Shown here one piece after another: positions 1 to 7,516 of a DNA stretch of 32,775 bases (the stretch's first letter is position 1; each line of letters opens with the position of its first letter). Both the position numbers and the translations under genes were made by a program. Under the pieces are notes generated by a model, which did no database searches, was not told where the DNA came from, and saw only the letters and a program-made list of their open reading frames with translations. The DNA is from Chitinophagaceae bacterium (lineage in GTDB: Bacteria > Bacteroidota > Bacteroidia > Chitinophagales > Chitinophagaceae), in the NCBI GenBank assembly GCA_947455605.1, contig CANGOX010000034.1, positions 1 through 32,775 of the forward strand, in the 5' to 3' direction.

Positions 1-318
1 CATCTTTCCGTTTTTTACACTTAGATACAAAGGTTCTGTTTGGCCGTCACGCTGAACCTGGTAAAACCAATTGGTATCAATATGTACCAAACGGAATTGT
101 ATAAATGTATCTATCTTATTCAAATCCAGTGCAACCTGTAAAGTAACCTTAACATGGCCGGTGTCTATCGCTTTAGGAACCAGAAATTGAGTAGCTACCT
201 TAGGCTTTATATTTGTCATGATCGGATGAAAAAAACCGCTCAGCGCCCATAGTATTACCGGAACGGCAATAATGAGTGATATTGTACGGTGCCATTTATA
301 TATATTCTTTTTAAGCAT
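1..318 (-). CDS. PepSY-associated TM protein, N-terminal part (3' end off the window)
   Basis: The minus strand is open from an ATG at 318 to the left edge, 106 codons with no stop. The product begins MLKKNIYKWHRTISLI, followed by a hydrophobic segment (about residues 11-30, IAVPVILWALSGFF) and a soluble stretch. A short basic N-terminus with a K-W-H-R motif leading into the first membrane helix is the usual start of PepSY-TM (iron-regulated membrane) proteins, which have several inner-membrane helices and periplasmic PepSY domains. It follows the TonB receptor on the same strand with a 129-nt gap. Such pairs are common in siderophore or metal uptake loci, where the PepSY-TM protein is thought to reduce or release the imported metal complex. 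Family assignment rests only on the N-terminus, so it is likely but not certain. Confidence 0.72.
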   Translation of the reverse strand, partial: MLKKNIYKWHRTISLIIAVPVILWALSGFFHPIMTNIKPKVATQFLVPKAIDTGHVKVTLQVALDLNKIDTFIQFRLVHIDTNWFYQVQRDGQTEPLYLSVKNGKM

Positions 319-357
319 GGTGTTGGTATTAAGTGATGTGCGATAGTAATTAAAGGT

Positions 358-443
358 GTTAAGGAGGTTAAAAGGGTTAAATCGTAACGGAGTGTACCTG
401 TCATTCATCCAGATACCTTTTTAATCCTTTCAACTTTATTAAC
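358..443. repeat. Inverted 9-nt word array between receptor and PepSY gene
   Basis: Three contiguous 9-nt words start with GTTAA at 358, 367 and 376 (GTTAAGGAG, GTTAAAAGG). Facing them, 416-443 holds three reverse-complement words ending in TTAAT, TCAAC and TTAAC. The two arms form an imperfect inverted repeat centred near 400. It ends five bases before the receptor stop codon. It may fold as a hairpin in the transcript; no poly-T tract marks it as a classical terminator. Confidence 0.65.
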
Positions 444-447
444 TATG

Positions 448-2748
448 CTAATTCTTCTTTCCAAACTTATAACTGATGCCCAATGTAATTTCTCTTGGGT
501 CGCCAAGATTAAAAGCATAAGAAGCGTTGCCGGTACCAGTAGATTTGGAAGCGAATGTTGAGTAATATTGATTGAATACATTCAATGCATTTACCCAAAT
601 TTCAATATGTTGTATTGCATAGCCAGCTCGTAAATTTATTACATCAAAACCTTCATACTTAAATAGGTTCATGTCATCCATATAATAAGCTCCCTGATGC
701 TGCCACTCTACTCCAAAACGAAGTCCGGGAATATAGTTAGGTTTATACATAACTTCTGCATTGCTTGTAAAATGTGGAGCAGCGCTCATTTCTTTACCGC
801 TGAAATCAATTCCCTTTACTACATTATCTACATAAGTATGTTTAGCATTGGTAGCACTCAAGCGCAGCATCCATTCTGTAGTTGGTTTATAGGTGATGCC
901 ATATTCAATACCTAAGTGTTTTGTTTTACCCGCATTCTGGTTTACAGAAGTTCCATCCGTTTGTTTTACAGAAATGATCTCATTGGTACCATTCATTTGA
1001 TATAAACTCCAGTCGGCATACAGTTTATTTTTTGCCAACGATAACCATCCACCTATTTCATAATTATAAAAAGTTTGTGGCAGTAAATATGGCACTTTGG
1101 TACTGTTATATAACTCAGTGATCTGCGGTGGAACATATCCCTCACTGTAATTGGCATAAAAACCTATTCCCTGATGGTTATAAGTAAGACCAATTTTGGG
1201 TGTAACTCTATTAAATGTATTGATGGTAGATGGTGTTCCTGATGAAGCAGTGACGGGTAACTGATTTTTAAAATCATAAGTAAACGCATCATATCGAATG
1301 GCAGCAACTACTTTTACACCTTTTACCAGACTCATCTCATAATCCACATACGAAGCCAGATTACTGATACCGGTTTTATAATTACTCAATAAAGAGTCGG
1401 GCGATGGAGAAGTATAACTTACATATTTTGCTGTGGCCGCATCTTTTTGTATCCAGATGAATTTGGCATAATAGGTTTGCGGACTAATATCAACACTCGC
1501 ACCGGCAATTAACTTACTGTTTAGCCACCTGAATTTTTGTGTATGCTGAACAAACAAAGCATAGGTACTGAATGAATTATCATTGATCTGCCCTTTATAT
1601 ACCAAAGGGTTGGAAGTGCTCCCTACCGAGTAAGATGGATTTTGCTTTACAGAGTTATCGCGGTACATAAAAGAAACCGATGTTTCACTGCTGCTGCTCC
1701 ACTGATGGTTTAGCATAGATTTAATACGCAGTGCATTCACACTTCTGAAGGTAAAAGTGTGCGGTGTGCTATAATTGCGCTGCGAAAATTTCAGGCTGTC
1801 TAATGCACCCGTCATATCACTGTAATAATCTACATAAGCAAAGGTATTTGTCCAAGTTGTTCTGTCGTTAGGTTTATAATCAGTTCTTACAGAAAATGCC
1901 GATTTATGAAAATTACTGAAGTCAACCGGCCCATTGGTTCTATTGGCATAATATCCATTCGCGATAATTCCCCATTTACCCAAACTGGTTCCGGCCTGTG
2001 CATCTATTCTTTTATAACCATTATTATTAAACTGAGTACTAACATATCCGTTTGCATAAGCAGGGGAAGCCTGTGTAATAATGTTTACAGCACCTGCAAT
2101 GGCTTCTGCACCATATAAGGCAGAGGCGGGTCCTTTGATCACTTCAATTCTTTTAGCAGAAGTCATATTCATTTCAAGCAGTGCATTGTGATTATATACA
2201 CCAGTTGTACGGATTGGGATACCGTCTTCCATATACAGGAAAACACTTTTAGTAGTCATGGGCTGGCGTATGCTCATTTCGTGTTGTTCATTGCCCAGGT
2301 TTACCATGAATACACCGCTTACTTTATTTAATAATTGGTCAAGCCGGTTGGCTTTCGTGTCTTCCATGGTTTGTTTGCTGATAGTAGATATAGCCACCGG
2401 AGCCTCGCTTCTTTTTTCTGCAGTACGGTTTGCGCTAACCACCACTTGTTGTAGTTCTTTATTAGACTGTGTTAACGCAACTGTTAATTTTGTGGTTTTT
2501 TCAATAGATAGTGTAAAAGACTCATAGCCTGAGAAACTTACCGTTACCTTATTATCGGCAGTACTGATGCTAAAATATCCATTGGCATTTGAAACAGCAG
2601 TATTATTGTGGGCATCTGTGATTGAAGCGCTTCGCAAAGGTTCTTTGCTCAGTGCATCATATACTTTACCGGAAACCGATCGTTTGTTTTGTGCGGCCAC
2701 CGACAAAGTAGTCAGGATGAAAAATGTATAAATCAGTGTTTTTTTCAT
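448..2748 (-). CDS. TonB-dependent outer-membrane receptor with CarboxypepD_reg-like domain
   Basis: A 766-residue receptor if started at the ATG at 2748, which is chosen because it directly precedes a 20-residue signal peptide ending SVAAQ; an upstream ATG at 2787 would add 13 residues lacking signal character and would lie in the palindrome at 2782-2799. Order: signal peptide (1-20), a beta-sandwich CarboxypepD_reg-like domain (about 24-100, with SGKVYDALSKEPLRSASI), a plug domain (about 105-225, with RIEVIKGPASALYGAEAIAGAVNII, shown here only as a landmark: IKGPASALYG), then a 22-strand-type beta-barrel ending ITLGISYKFGKKN. The plug motif is typical of siderophore, haem and metal receptors. 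The ligand is not readable from sequence; neighbouring PepSY-TM and Cys-motif genes favour a metal or metal complex. Confidence 0.9.
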   Translation of the reverse strand: MKKTLIYTFFILTTLSVAAQNKRSVSGKVYDALSKEPLRSASITDAHNNTAVSNANGYFSISTADNKVTVSFSGYESFTLSIEKTTKLTVALTQSNKELQQVVVSANRTAEKRSEAPVAISTISKQTMEDTKANRLDQLLNKVSGVFMVNLGNEQHEMSIRQPMTTKSVFLYMEDGIPIRTTGVYNHNALLEMNMTSAKRIEVIKGPASALYGAEAIAGAVNIITQASPAYANGYVSTQFNNNGYKRIDAQAGTSLGKWGIIANGYYANRTNGPVDFSNFHKSAFSVRTDYKPNDRTTWTNTFAYVDYYSDMTGALDSLKFSQRNYSTPHTFTFRSVNALRIKSMLNHQWSSSSETSVSFMYRDNSVKQNPSYSVGSTSNPLVYKGQINDNSFSTYALFVQHTQKFRWLNSKLIAGASVDISPQTYYAKFIWIQKDAATAKYVSYTSPSPDSLLSNYKTGISNLASYVDYEMSLVKGVKVVAAIRYDAFTYDFKNQLPVTASSGTPSTINTFNRVTPKIGLTYNHQGIGFYANYSEGYVPPQITELYNSTKVPYLLPQTFYNYEIGGWLSLAKNKLYADWSLYQMNGTNEIISVKQTDGTSVNQNAGKTKHLGIEYGITYKPTTEWMLRLSATNAKHTYVDNVVKGIDFSGKEMSAAPHFTSNAEVMYKPNYIPGLRFGVEWQHQGAYYMDDMNLFKYEGFDVINLRAGYAIQHIEIWVNALNVFNQYYSTFASKSTGTGNASYAFNLGDPREITLGISYKFGKKN

Positions 2749-2781
2749 AACGTTATTTTTTAAGTAAAATCTGGTACTATA

Positions 2782-2799
2782 GTGCAATCATGATTGCAC
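2782..2799. promoter_or_regulatory. Perfect 18-bp palindrome upstream of the TonB receptor, candidate operator
   Basis: GTGCAATCATGATTGCAC is its own reverse complement over all 18 bases. It lies 33 bp upstream of the receptor start, in the core-promoter or 5'-leader position. This is what an operator for a homodimeric repressor would look like. The regulator is unknown, and the sequence is not a canonical Fur box. Confidence 0.55.
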
Positions 2800-2930
2800 A
2801 CGTAAGGATTAATAAAACGTTAACCATTAGCCGTGCTTTATTCAAAACAGCTACTCAATCATCATCATTGCCGGAATGCAGTTGCATAACAGTTATAGTG
2901 TAATGATAAAAATATTAGAGAAGGGAAAAC

Positions 2931-3005
2931 ACATAGGGGCATAGGTTATGACCATAGACATAGAATATTCTCTAGGTGTCCTTTTTATTTGCTATGTTTC
3001 TATGT
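2931..3005. repeat. Imperfect inverted repeat of CATAG words downstream of the Cys-motif gene
   Basis: CATAG occurs at 2932, 2940, 2953 and 2959, and its complement CTATG at 2992 and 3000. The outer pairs are spaced by 8 nt in both arms. The centre is the palindrome GAATATTC at 2963-2970. The whole 75-nt element starts ten bases past the stop codon at 3015 (minus strand), so it could fold in the 3' end of that transcript. Confidence 0.55.
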
Positions 3006-3014
3006 ATTGAAAAT

Positions 3015-3383
3015 TTATACTCCCGGTGGATGGAATATTTCCATGGCCATATCAGAAACTGAAGAAGGCTGGTAGTCTAAATAATGTATTGTGGTAGGAT
3101 TGTATAAGAATTGTATCGAAGCAAAATGAGATTTGGAAGATAGTACATTCTCATTTCCATTGCTTCTTCTTTCTGGGTTTTGTGCATCCTTTTTTTCTTC
3201 CTGTTTCAGTTTCTTCATCATCTGGCACTTTCCGTTACAGTGCATTTTTGGCCGGGCTTTGTTGATACAGTTCTTTGCATAATCAGCCGTATTCACATAA
3301 TAACTGCCTACAATAGCCGCATTGCTGAAGGTCTGCGCCATAAAGCACAGCATCATTAAACCCGCAGCTATTTGTTTCAACAT
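3015..3383 (-). CDS. Small exported protein with conserved-looking Cys motif, unknown function
   Basis: A 122-residue protein starting at the ATG at 3383; an earlier ATG at 3446 would put 21 extra residues before the signal peptide. An N-terminal hydrophobic segment (MLKQIAAGLMMLCFMAQTF) looks like a signal peptide. The mature part holds a Cys, then RPKMHCNGKCQMMKKLKQE, giving a C-x10-C-x3-C arrangement with nearby Met and His, followed by a charged linker and a C-terminus ending IFHPPGV. From memory, similar small proteins sit beside TonB receptors in other Bacteroidota, but no named family is claimed. The Cys/His/Met cluster would suit metal binding in the periplasm or at the outer membrane; that is inference from motif and neighbourhood. 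Confidence 0.7.
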   Translation of the reverse strand: MLKQIAAGLMMLCFMAQTFSNAAIVGSYYVNTADYAKNCINKARPKMHCNGKCQMMKKLKQEEKKDAQNPERRSNGNENVLSSKSHFASIQFLYNPTTIHYLDYQPSSVSDMAMEIFHPPGV

Positions 3384-3464
3384 AATGGAAGTGTCACTGA
3401 ATTGGATGCAAAATAAAAGAAATTCCTTTGCATTTTCATGATTCACATCATAAAGAAAACTGAT

Positions 3465-3908
3465 TTAATGAAACACAACATCCCTGTTGCGCAGCCATAC
3501 TGCATGATGCAATCTTTTATTCCCCTTGATGATAACAGGTAGTGAAATGATATTTAAAGCAAAGCCACCTGCTGTCAGGCTGCGGCTTAGGTTTCTATTG
3601 TTTTTATAAAGGATGGCTGAAGTAATAAAGCAGGATAAAGCACCCCCAAGGATGAATAAAGCGGTATTCCTGTTCTTTTTGTAAAGGGTAAATTCCTTTG
3701 CACCTTCCGGCGAAAAAGCAAATTCACTTTTCAGATCTGTCAAACGAACCCGTTCCCCGTTTTCCCCTTTTGATAGATAGCCTTTAAAGAAATGAAGGGT
3801 TTCCCGGTTATAACGGGCTTTTAAAGAATCGACTGAAACGGCATTTTTGTTTTGCGAAAAAGCAAATATGGATGCCATCAGGCAATATCCTGTCAATACA
3901 AATTTCAT
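3465..3908 (-). CDS. Hypothetical exported protein with two hydrophobic segments
   Basis: A 147-residue protein starting at the ATG at 3908, where MKFVLTGYCLMASIFAFSQN forms a plausible signal peptide. The frame stays open for 95 more codons upstream, but that stretch runs through the repeats at 3972-4181, has no signal-like start and is treated as non-coding. After a soluble part (about 20-85) there are two hydrophobic segments, FILGGALSCFITSAILY and FALNIISLPVIIKG, then a basic tail. I do not recognise the family. It lies 81 nt upstream of the Cys-motif gene on the same strand and may share its transcript. Confidence 0.6.
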   Translation of the reverse strand: MKFVLTGYCLMASIFAFSQNKNAVSVDSLKARYNRETLHFFKGYLSKGENGERVRLTDLKSEFAFSPEGAKEFTLYKKNRNTALFILGGALSCFITSAILYKNNRNLSRSLTAGGFALNIISLPVIIKGNKRLHHAVWLRNRDVVFH

Positions 3909-3971
3909 TTGTGTTGGGTTTGCGGTTAATAAAAGAAGAGGGGAGGATTCGAATGTACATTTTATTGCCAC

Positions 3972-4020
3972 AGCATACACAGATTGGCACAGAAAAGATC
4001 TGTGATAATCTGTGTATGCT
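3972..4020. repeat. Near-perfect 49-nt inverted repeat (hairpin)
   Basis: The outer arms are perfect over 14 bases: AGCATACACAGATT at 3972-3985 and its reverse complement at 4007-4020. After a 2-nt mismatch, CACAG (3988-3992) pairs with CTGTG (4000-4004) around a 7-nt loop. The element shares the CAGATT/AATCTGTG core with the hairpin at 17182-17229. Confidence 0.8.
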
Positions 4021-4070
4021 CTGGCTATATTTTTTAGCCAAAAGCCCATTTCAGGGCCATTCTTACCAAA

Positions 4071-4181
4071 TACCCCAAAACACCCGTTTTCGGTGAATAC
4101 AAGCTCTAAACCGATGAACGGGAAGCCCCCAAAAACCCTACCTATCGTTCCCTTGTTTTCACCGATTTTCAAGGGGTCATA
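4071..4181. repeat. Long imperfect inverted repeat upstream of the first OMP gene
   Basis: TCGGTGAATACAAG at 4090-4103 faces CTTGTTTTCACCGA at 4152-4165, 13 of 14 positions complementary. Outside these, ACCCC near 4073 faces GGGGT near 4173. The arms are about 50 nt apart. Function unknown. Confidence 0.5.
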
Positions 4182-4276
4182 CCCAACTATCACAGTAGTT
4201 TTCCGTTAATATTTAACTACCCGTATTGGTAAAATAAGAAAGCTATATTCGCTTTTTGAATAATATCTACTCTATT

Positions 4277-7120
4277 ATGCGCAAGATTATCACCATAACA
4301 ACCTGTATCCTTCTATCCTTTGCAGCTTCGGCACAAACTACCGGTTCTATCAAAGGAAAACTGCTGGATACCCTTAACAAGCAGTCCCTAAAGGACGCTT
4401 CTATTACCGTTTTAGACGGAAAAGACTCTTCTTTAGAAGTATTTACCCTTGCAAAGGCAGACGGGTCTTTTTCACTCTTGAACATCCCTTTTGGGGCCAT
4501 GATCGTTCAGATCAAGTTCCAGGGTTATGAGCCTTATTCTAAAAAGATCACTTTTTCAGCGGCCAATGCCAATGTTGATCTGAAAACGATCTATCTGAAA
4601 ACAGCTTCCAATGATCTGGGTAATGTAACCGTTACCGAGTCATTGATCCGGATGAAAAAGGATACAATGGAAGTAAGTGCTTCTGCCTTTAAAACAAAAC
4701 CCAATGCCGTAGCGGAAGATCTGTTAAGAAAGATCCCGGGTATGGAAGTGGCCAAAGATGGTACCATCAAATCGCAGGGTGAAACCGTGCAACGTGTATT
4801 GGTGAATGGTAAACGCTTTTTTGGAGATGATCCAAAAATGGCCACCAAGAATCTGCCTCCCGATGTGATAGACAAGATCCAGGTATTTGATGACCAGAGC
4901 GACCAGTCTAAATTTACCGGTTTTGATGATGGTAACCGTGTAAAAACGATCAATATCACCACCAAGAAAGAAATGAGGAAAGGGGTATTTGGTAAAGCCG
5001 TAGCCGGTGCCGGTTCTGACGGGAAATTTGATGAGAGTTTCAATTTCAGCAAAATGAATGGCGACCAGCAGCTTACTTTTCTGGGTCAGGCCAATGATAT
5101 CAATAAACAAAGCTTTACGCAGCAGAACATCGGTGGCGGTCGCGGTGGTGGAGGCGGAGGCGGTGGTGGTAATGTTGGTGGCGGCGGCGGTGGATTTGGC
5201 GGTGGCGGATCTAACAGCGGTATCACTACCATCTGGGCAGGCGGTTTGAATTACCGTGATGCCTGGAGTAAGGATGTAGATGCTTATGGATCTTATTTTT
5301 ACAATTCGCCAAAAACAGAAACTGACCAAACAAGCAATACACGTAATATCCTTACACAGGATTCATCAACATATAATAATTCAACATCTTCTTCTATTTC
5401 AAGAAATTCAAATCACCGGTTCACATTTAACCTGGAAGACCGGATCGATTCCATGAATTCATTGATCTTCCGTCCGAATATTGCTTTCCAGAACAGTAAC
5501 CCGAATTCTATCTCTACACAGGTAACAACGGGCGGTCCCAATGGTGTGCTGATCAATAAATCAGAAACCAAAAGTTCCAGCTATAACAGTGGGTATAGTG
5601 TGAATGGTGCCAACCTGCAGTTACGCCATAAACTGGCTAAAAAAGGAAGAACCATTTCATTGGACCTTGGTTTTTCTGCCAGCGACAATAATGGAGACGG
5701 GCTCAATTACTCAGTGAATACTTTCTACAAGCCTGTAACCAAGACCGATACGATCAATCAGCACTATGTAGATTCTTCAAGGTCTATCACCCTGAACCCC
5801 ACCATCTCATATACAGAGCCTATTGGCAGGAACCAGATGATTGAGTTACGGTATTCTTACAATTATAATAACAGTACCACCATCAATAACACATATCGTT
5901 TTGATAATATCGGCCAGAAATTCTCTGTGTTCGACAGCTTGTACAGTAACTCGTATAAATACACGGCTACTTCCAGTACAGCCAACCTGAGCTGGCGTAT
6001 TCAGCAAACCAAGTATAACCTGAACATTGGTACCGGTTTGCAGTTTATGGATATCAACAGTAACAATACCACCAAGAATGTAGTGGTGGCCAGGAACTTT
6101 GTGAACTTTACTCCAACGATGAATTTCACGTACAACTATACCCGTACCAAGAGCCTGCGGATCTTCTATAACGGAAGAACCGGACAGCCAAGTACCAATC
6201 AGTTGCAACCCGTACTGACCACTTCTGATTCCATCAACTTTCAGAAAGGTAATCCTAACCTGAAACCACAGTTTACGAACAGCCTGCGTTTATTGTATAC
6301 TTCGTTTGATCCGTTTACACAGCATATCATCTTTGCAACGATCAATGCAACTGTAGTGGGTAACGATATTCAGAATTCAGTGATCCAGAACCCGAATGGT
6401 GGTAAAACAACTACTTATGTGAATCTGGGTGGCACCTATAATGTGTCAGGTTATTTCAACTATGGCTTCCCGCTGAAGAAACCAAAATCAAACCTGAACT
6501 TACAAACCAATATCAATTACTCACAGTACCAGTCCTTGCTGAACAACGCAAGTAACTATACCTACAATACCTCTTTGGGTGAAACCATTAAATGGACCAC
6601 TAACCTGAAGAATAATTTTGACATGAACCTGAGTTATTCATTTACGTATAACCCGGTTAGAAGCTCATTATCTACTGCTTCAAAAACCAATTACACCACA
6701 CAGAGTGTAGCTGCAGACTTTACCGTTTACTCTAACAATGGTTGGTTGATAGCCAGTGATTTTGATCTGACTTCTTACGGAAACCGTGCGCCGGGATACA
6801 ATACCACGGTGTTCCTGATCACTCCTTCTATCGCCAAATCATTCCTGAAGAATAAAGCAGGTGAGCTAAGGTTGAGCTGTTTTGACCTGTTGAAACAGAA
6901 TGTGGCGGTAAGTGCCTCCAATACTGCCAACCAGCAGGTACAGACCCTCACCAATAATCTTACCCGTTACTTCATGCTTACGTTCACTTATAACCTGCGG
7001 AACATTGCCGGCCAGAACCGTAACCAGCGTGGCAATTTTGGAGACGGAATGCGTCCTCCGGGTATGATGATGGGTGGCATGATGGGCGGCGGCGGTGGTG
7101 GTGGCCGTAGGAATAACTAA
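4277..7120 (+). CDS. Outer-membrane beta-barrel protein, OMP_b-brl_3 family, Gly-rich
   Basis: A 947-residue protein started at the ATG at 4277, giving a clean signal peptide ending FAASAQ; a TTG at 4256 would add seven residues. Order: signal peptide (1-20), CarboxypepD_reg-like domain (about 22-105), plug-like domain with RVLVNGKRFFGDDPKMATKN (about 173-192), a glycine-rich loop of roughly 28 residues (about 284-312), then a long Asn/Thr/Tyr-rich barrel. The C-terminus is a tail rich in Gly and Met with little beta-strand character. It is a paralogue of the 17362-20169 product: both have PNAVxEDLL, RVLVNGK, DPKMATKNL and FNGDQQL-type blocks at matching places. Substrate unknown; members lack a recognised TonB-box assignment from sequence alone. 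The Gly codons are mostly GGN triplet runs, so slippage could change loop length. Confidence 0.85.
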   Translation: MRKIITITTCILLSFAASAQTTGSIKGKLLDTLNKQSLKDASITVLDGKDSSLEVFTLAKADGSFSLLNIPFGAMIVQIKFQGYEPYSKKITFSAANANVDLKTIYLKTASNDLGNVTVTESLIRMKKDTMEVSASAFKTKPNAVAEDLLRKIPGMEVAKDGTIKSQGETVQRVLVNGKRFFGDDPKMATKNLPPDVIDKIQVFDDQSDQSKFTGFDDGNRVKTINITTKKEMRKGVFGKAVAGAGSDGKFDESFNFSKMNGDQQLTFLGQANDINKQSFTQQNIGGGRGGGGGGGGGNVGGGGGGFGGGGSNSGITTIWAGGLNYRDAWSKDVDAYGSYFYNSPKTETDQTSNTRNILTQDSSTYNNSTSSSISRNSNHRFTFNLEDRIDSMNSLIFRPNIAFQNSNPNSISTQVTTGGPNGVLINKSETKSSSYNSGYSVNGANLQLRHKLAKKGRTISLDLGFSASDNNGDGLNYSVNTFYKPVTKTDTINQHYVDSSRSITLNPTISYTEPIGRNQMIELRYSYNYNNSTTINNTYRFDNIGQKFSVFDSLYSNSYKYTATSSTANLSWRIQQTKYNLNIGTGLQFMDINSNNTTKNVVVARNFVNFTPTMNFTYNYTRTKSLRIFYNGRTGQPSTNQLQPVLTTSDSINFQKGNPNLKPQFTNSLRLLYTSFDPFTQHIIFATINATVVGNDIQNSVIQNPNGGKTTTYVNLGGTYNVSGYFNYGFPLKKPKSNLNLQTNINYSQYQSLLNNASNYTYNTSLGETIKWTTNLKNNFDMNLSYSFTYNPVRSSLSTASKTNYTTQSVAADFTVYSNNGWLIASDFDLTSYGNRAPGYNTTVFLITPSIAKSFLKNKAGELRLSCFDLLKQNVAVSASNTANQQVQTLTNNLTRYFMLTFTYNLRNIAGQNRNQRGNFGDGMRPPGMMMGGMMGGGGGGGRRNN

Positions 7121-7165
7121 TCGATCACACTTTACTCAAACTACACTTATATAGTGTTAATCTCC

Positions 7166-7195
7166 AGGCCGCCCCGCAAAGGGCGGCCTTTTTTT
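7166..7195 (+). terminator. Intrinsic terminator after the OMP gene
   Basis: AGGCCGCCC (7166-7174) pairs perfectly with GGGCGGCCT (7181-7189) around CGCAAA, followed by seven T residues (7189-7195). This is a strong classical rho-independent terminator 45 nt past the stop codon. Confidence 0.95.
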
Positions 7196-7235
7196 GCATG
7201 AGGGAGGGAGTACTCTTAACCAAACTTTTATAAAA

Positions 7236-7290
7236 AAATCGGTCCAAATCCTGCAAACTGTTATACTTTTACAAAACCTTAAACCGATTT
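7236..7290. promoter_or_regulatory. Inverted repeat flanking a -7-like box before the arginine operon
   Basis: AAATCGGT (7236-7243) and ACCGATTT (7283-7290) are perfect 8-bp inverted arms 39 nt apart. Between them TACTTTTA (7264-7271) matches the Bacteroidota -7 consensus TAnnTTTG except for the last base. It could be an operator pair around the promoter. A chance repeat is possible. Confidence 0.35.
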
Positions 7291-7342
7291 CATAAACACA
7301 TCAGTGAAACAATCGTTTATATATATTAATTTTTTACAGACG

Positions 7343-7446
7343 TTTACGGCTGAGCCATTGGTTTCCGTAAATTCTCCCTATATCTCTCCGCTGCCACCAC
7401 GACGTGGTTGCTGATAGGACGAGCAACTGGCACTTGCCCCTATCAG
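7343..7446 (+). promoter_or_regulatory. Structured 5' leader of the arginine operon, candidate cis-regulatory RNA
   Basis: Three consecutive stems are readable. TTTACGG (7343-7349) pairs with CCGTAAA (7365-7371). GC-ACCAC (7393-7400) pairs with GTGGT-GC (7404-7411) around GAC with one mismatch. CTGATAGG (7411-7418) pairs with CCTATCAG (7439-7446), with an inner GCAA/TTGC stem. AGTGAA next to the last stem (7445-7450) is also complementary to TTCACT at 7494-7499, just before the start codon, so an alternative fold is possible. ATCAGTGAA recurs at 7300 and 7442. Position and density of stems suggest regulation of the operon; no known riboswitch class was recognised. Confidence 0.5.
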
Positions 7447-7516
7447 TGAACTTTCTCCCGGAACTGATCTAAGGACACATGAGTGTTCTCTTTTTCACTT
7501 TATTAATAACATCAAG

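Larger units (their letters stand above)
3909..4276. other. 368-nt intergenic region between divergent genes, repeat-rich
   Basis: This gap separates the divergent genes starting at 3908 (minus) and 4277 (plus). It holds a near-perfect 49-nt hairpin (3972-4020) and a longer imperfect inverted repeat (4071-4181). No clear TAnnTTTG -7 box is visible in front of 4277. Open frames here on both strands follow the repeats and show no protein-like features. Confidence 0.6.
7121..7516. other. 396-nt intergenic region: terminator, then arginine-operon promoter and leader
   Basis: From left to right this gap holds the intrinsic terminator of the OMP gene (7166-7195), an inverted repeat (7236-7243 with 7283-7290) flanking a -7-like TACTTTTA at 7264-7271, and a hairpin-rich leader (7343-7446) reaching to the TTG start at 7517. 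The frame of the following gene is open back to 7418 but has no ATG or GTG start, so this part is read as leader RNA. Confidence 0.65.

Noticed and set aside
3909..4209. Open frames on both strands through the repeats upstream of the first OMP gene, including a long N-terminal extension of the 3465-3908 gene
   Set aside because: They follow the inverted repeats, put residues before an evident signal peptide, and read as non-protein text on both strands.
5058..5249. Overlapping frames (both strands) with Ala/Val-rich or Thr/Ala-rich products at the poly-Gly loop of the first OMP gene
   Set aside because: They are frame shadows of GGN codon runs inside a clear coding sequence.
7351..7478. Resemblance of CTGAG (7350s) and GAACTGATCTAAGG (7461 on) to TPP-riboswitch boxes
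   Set aside because: The CTGAGA box lacks its last A, the second box misses conserved bases, the distance is too long and the genes downstream make arginine, not thiamine.
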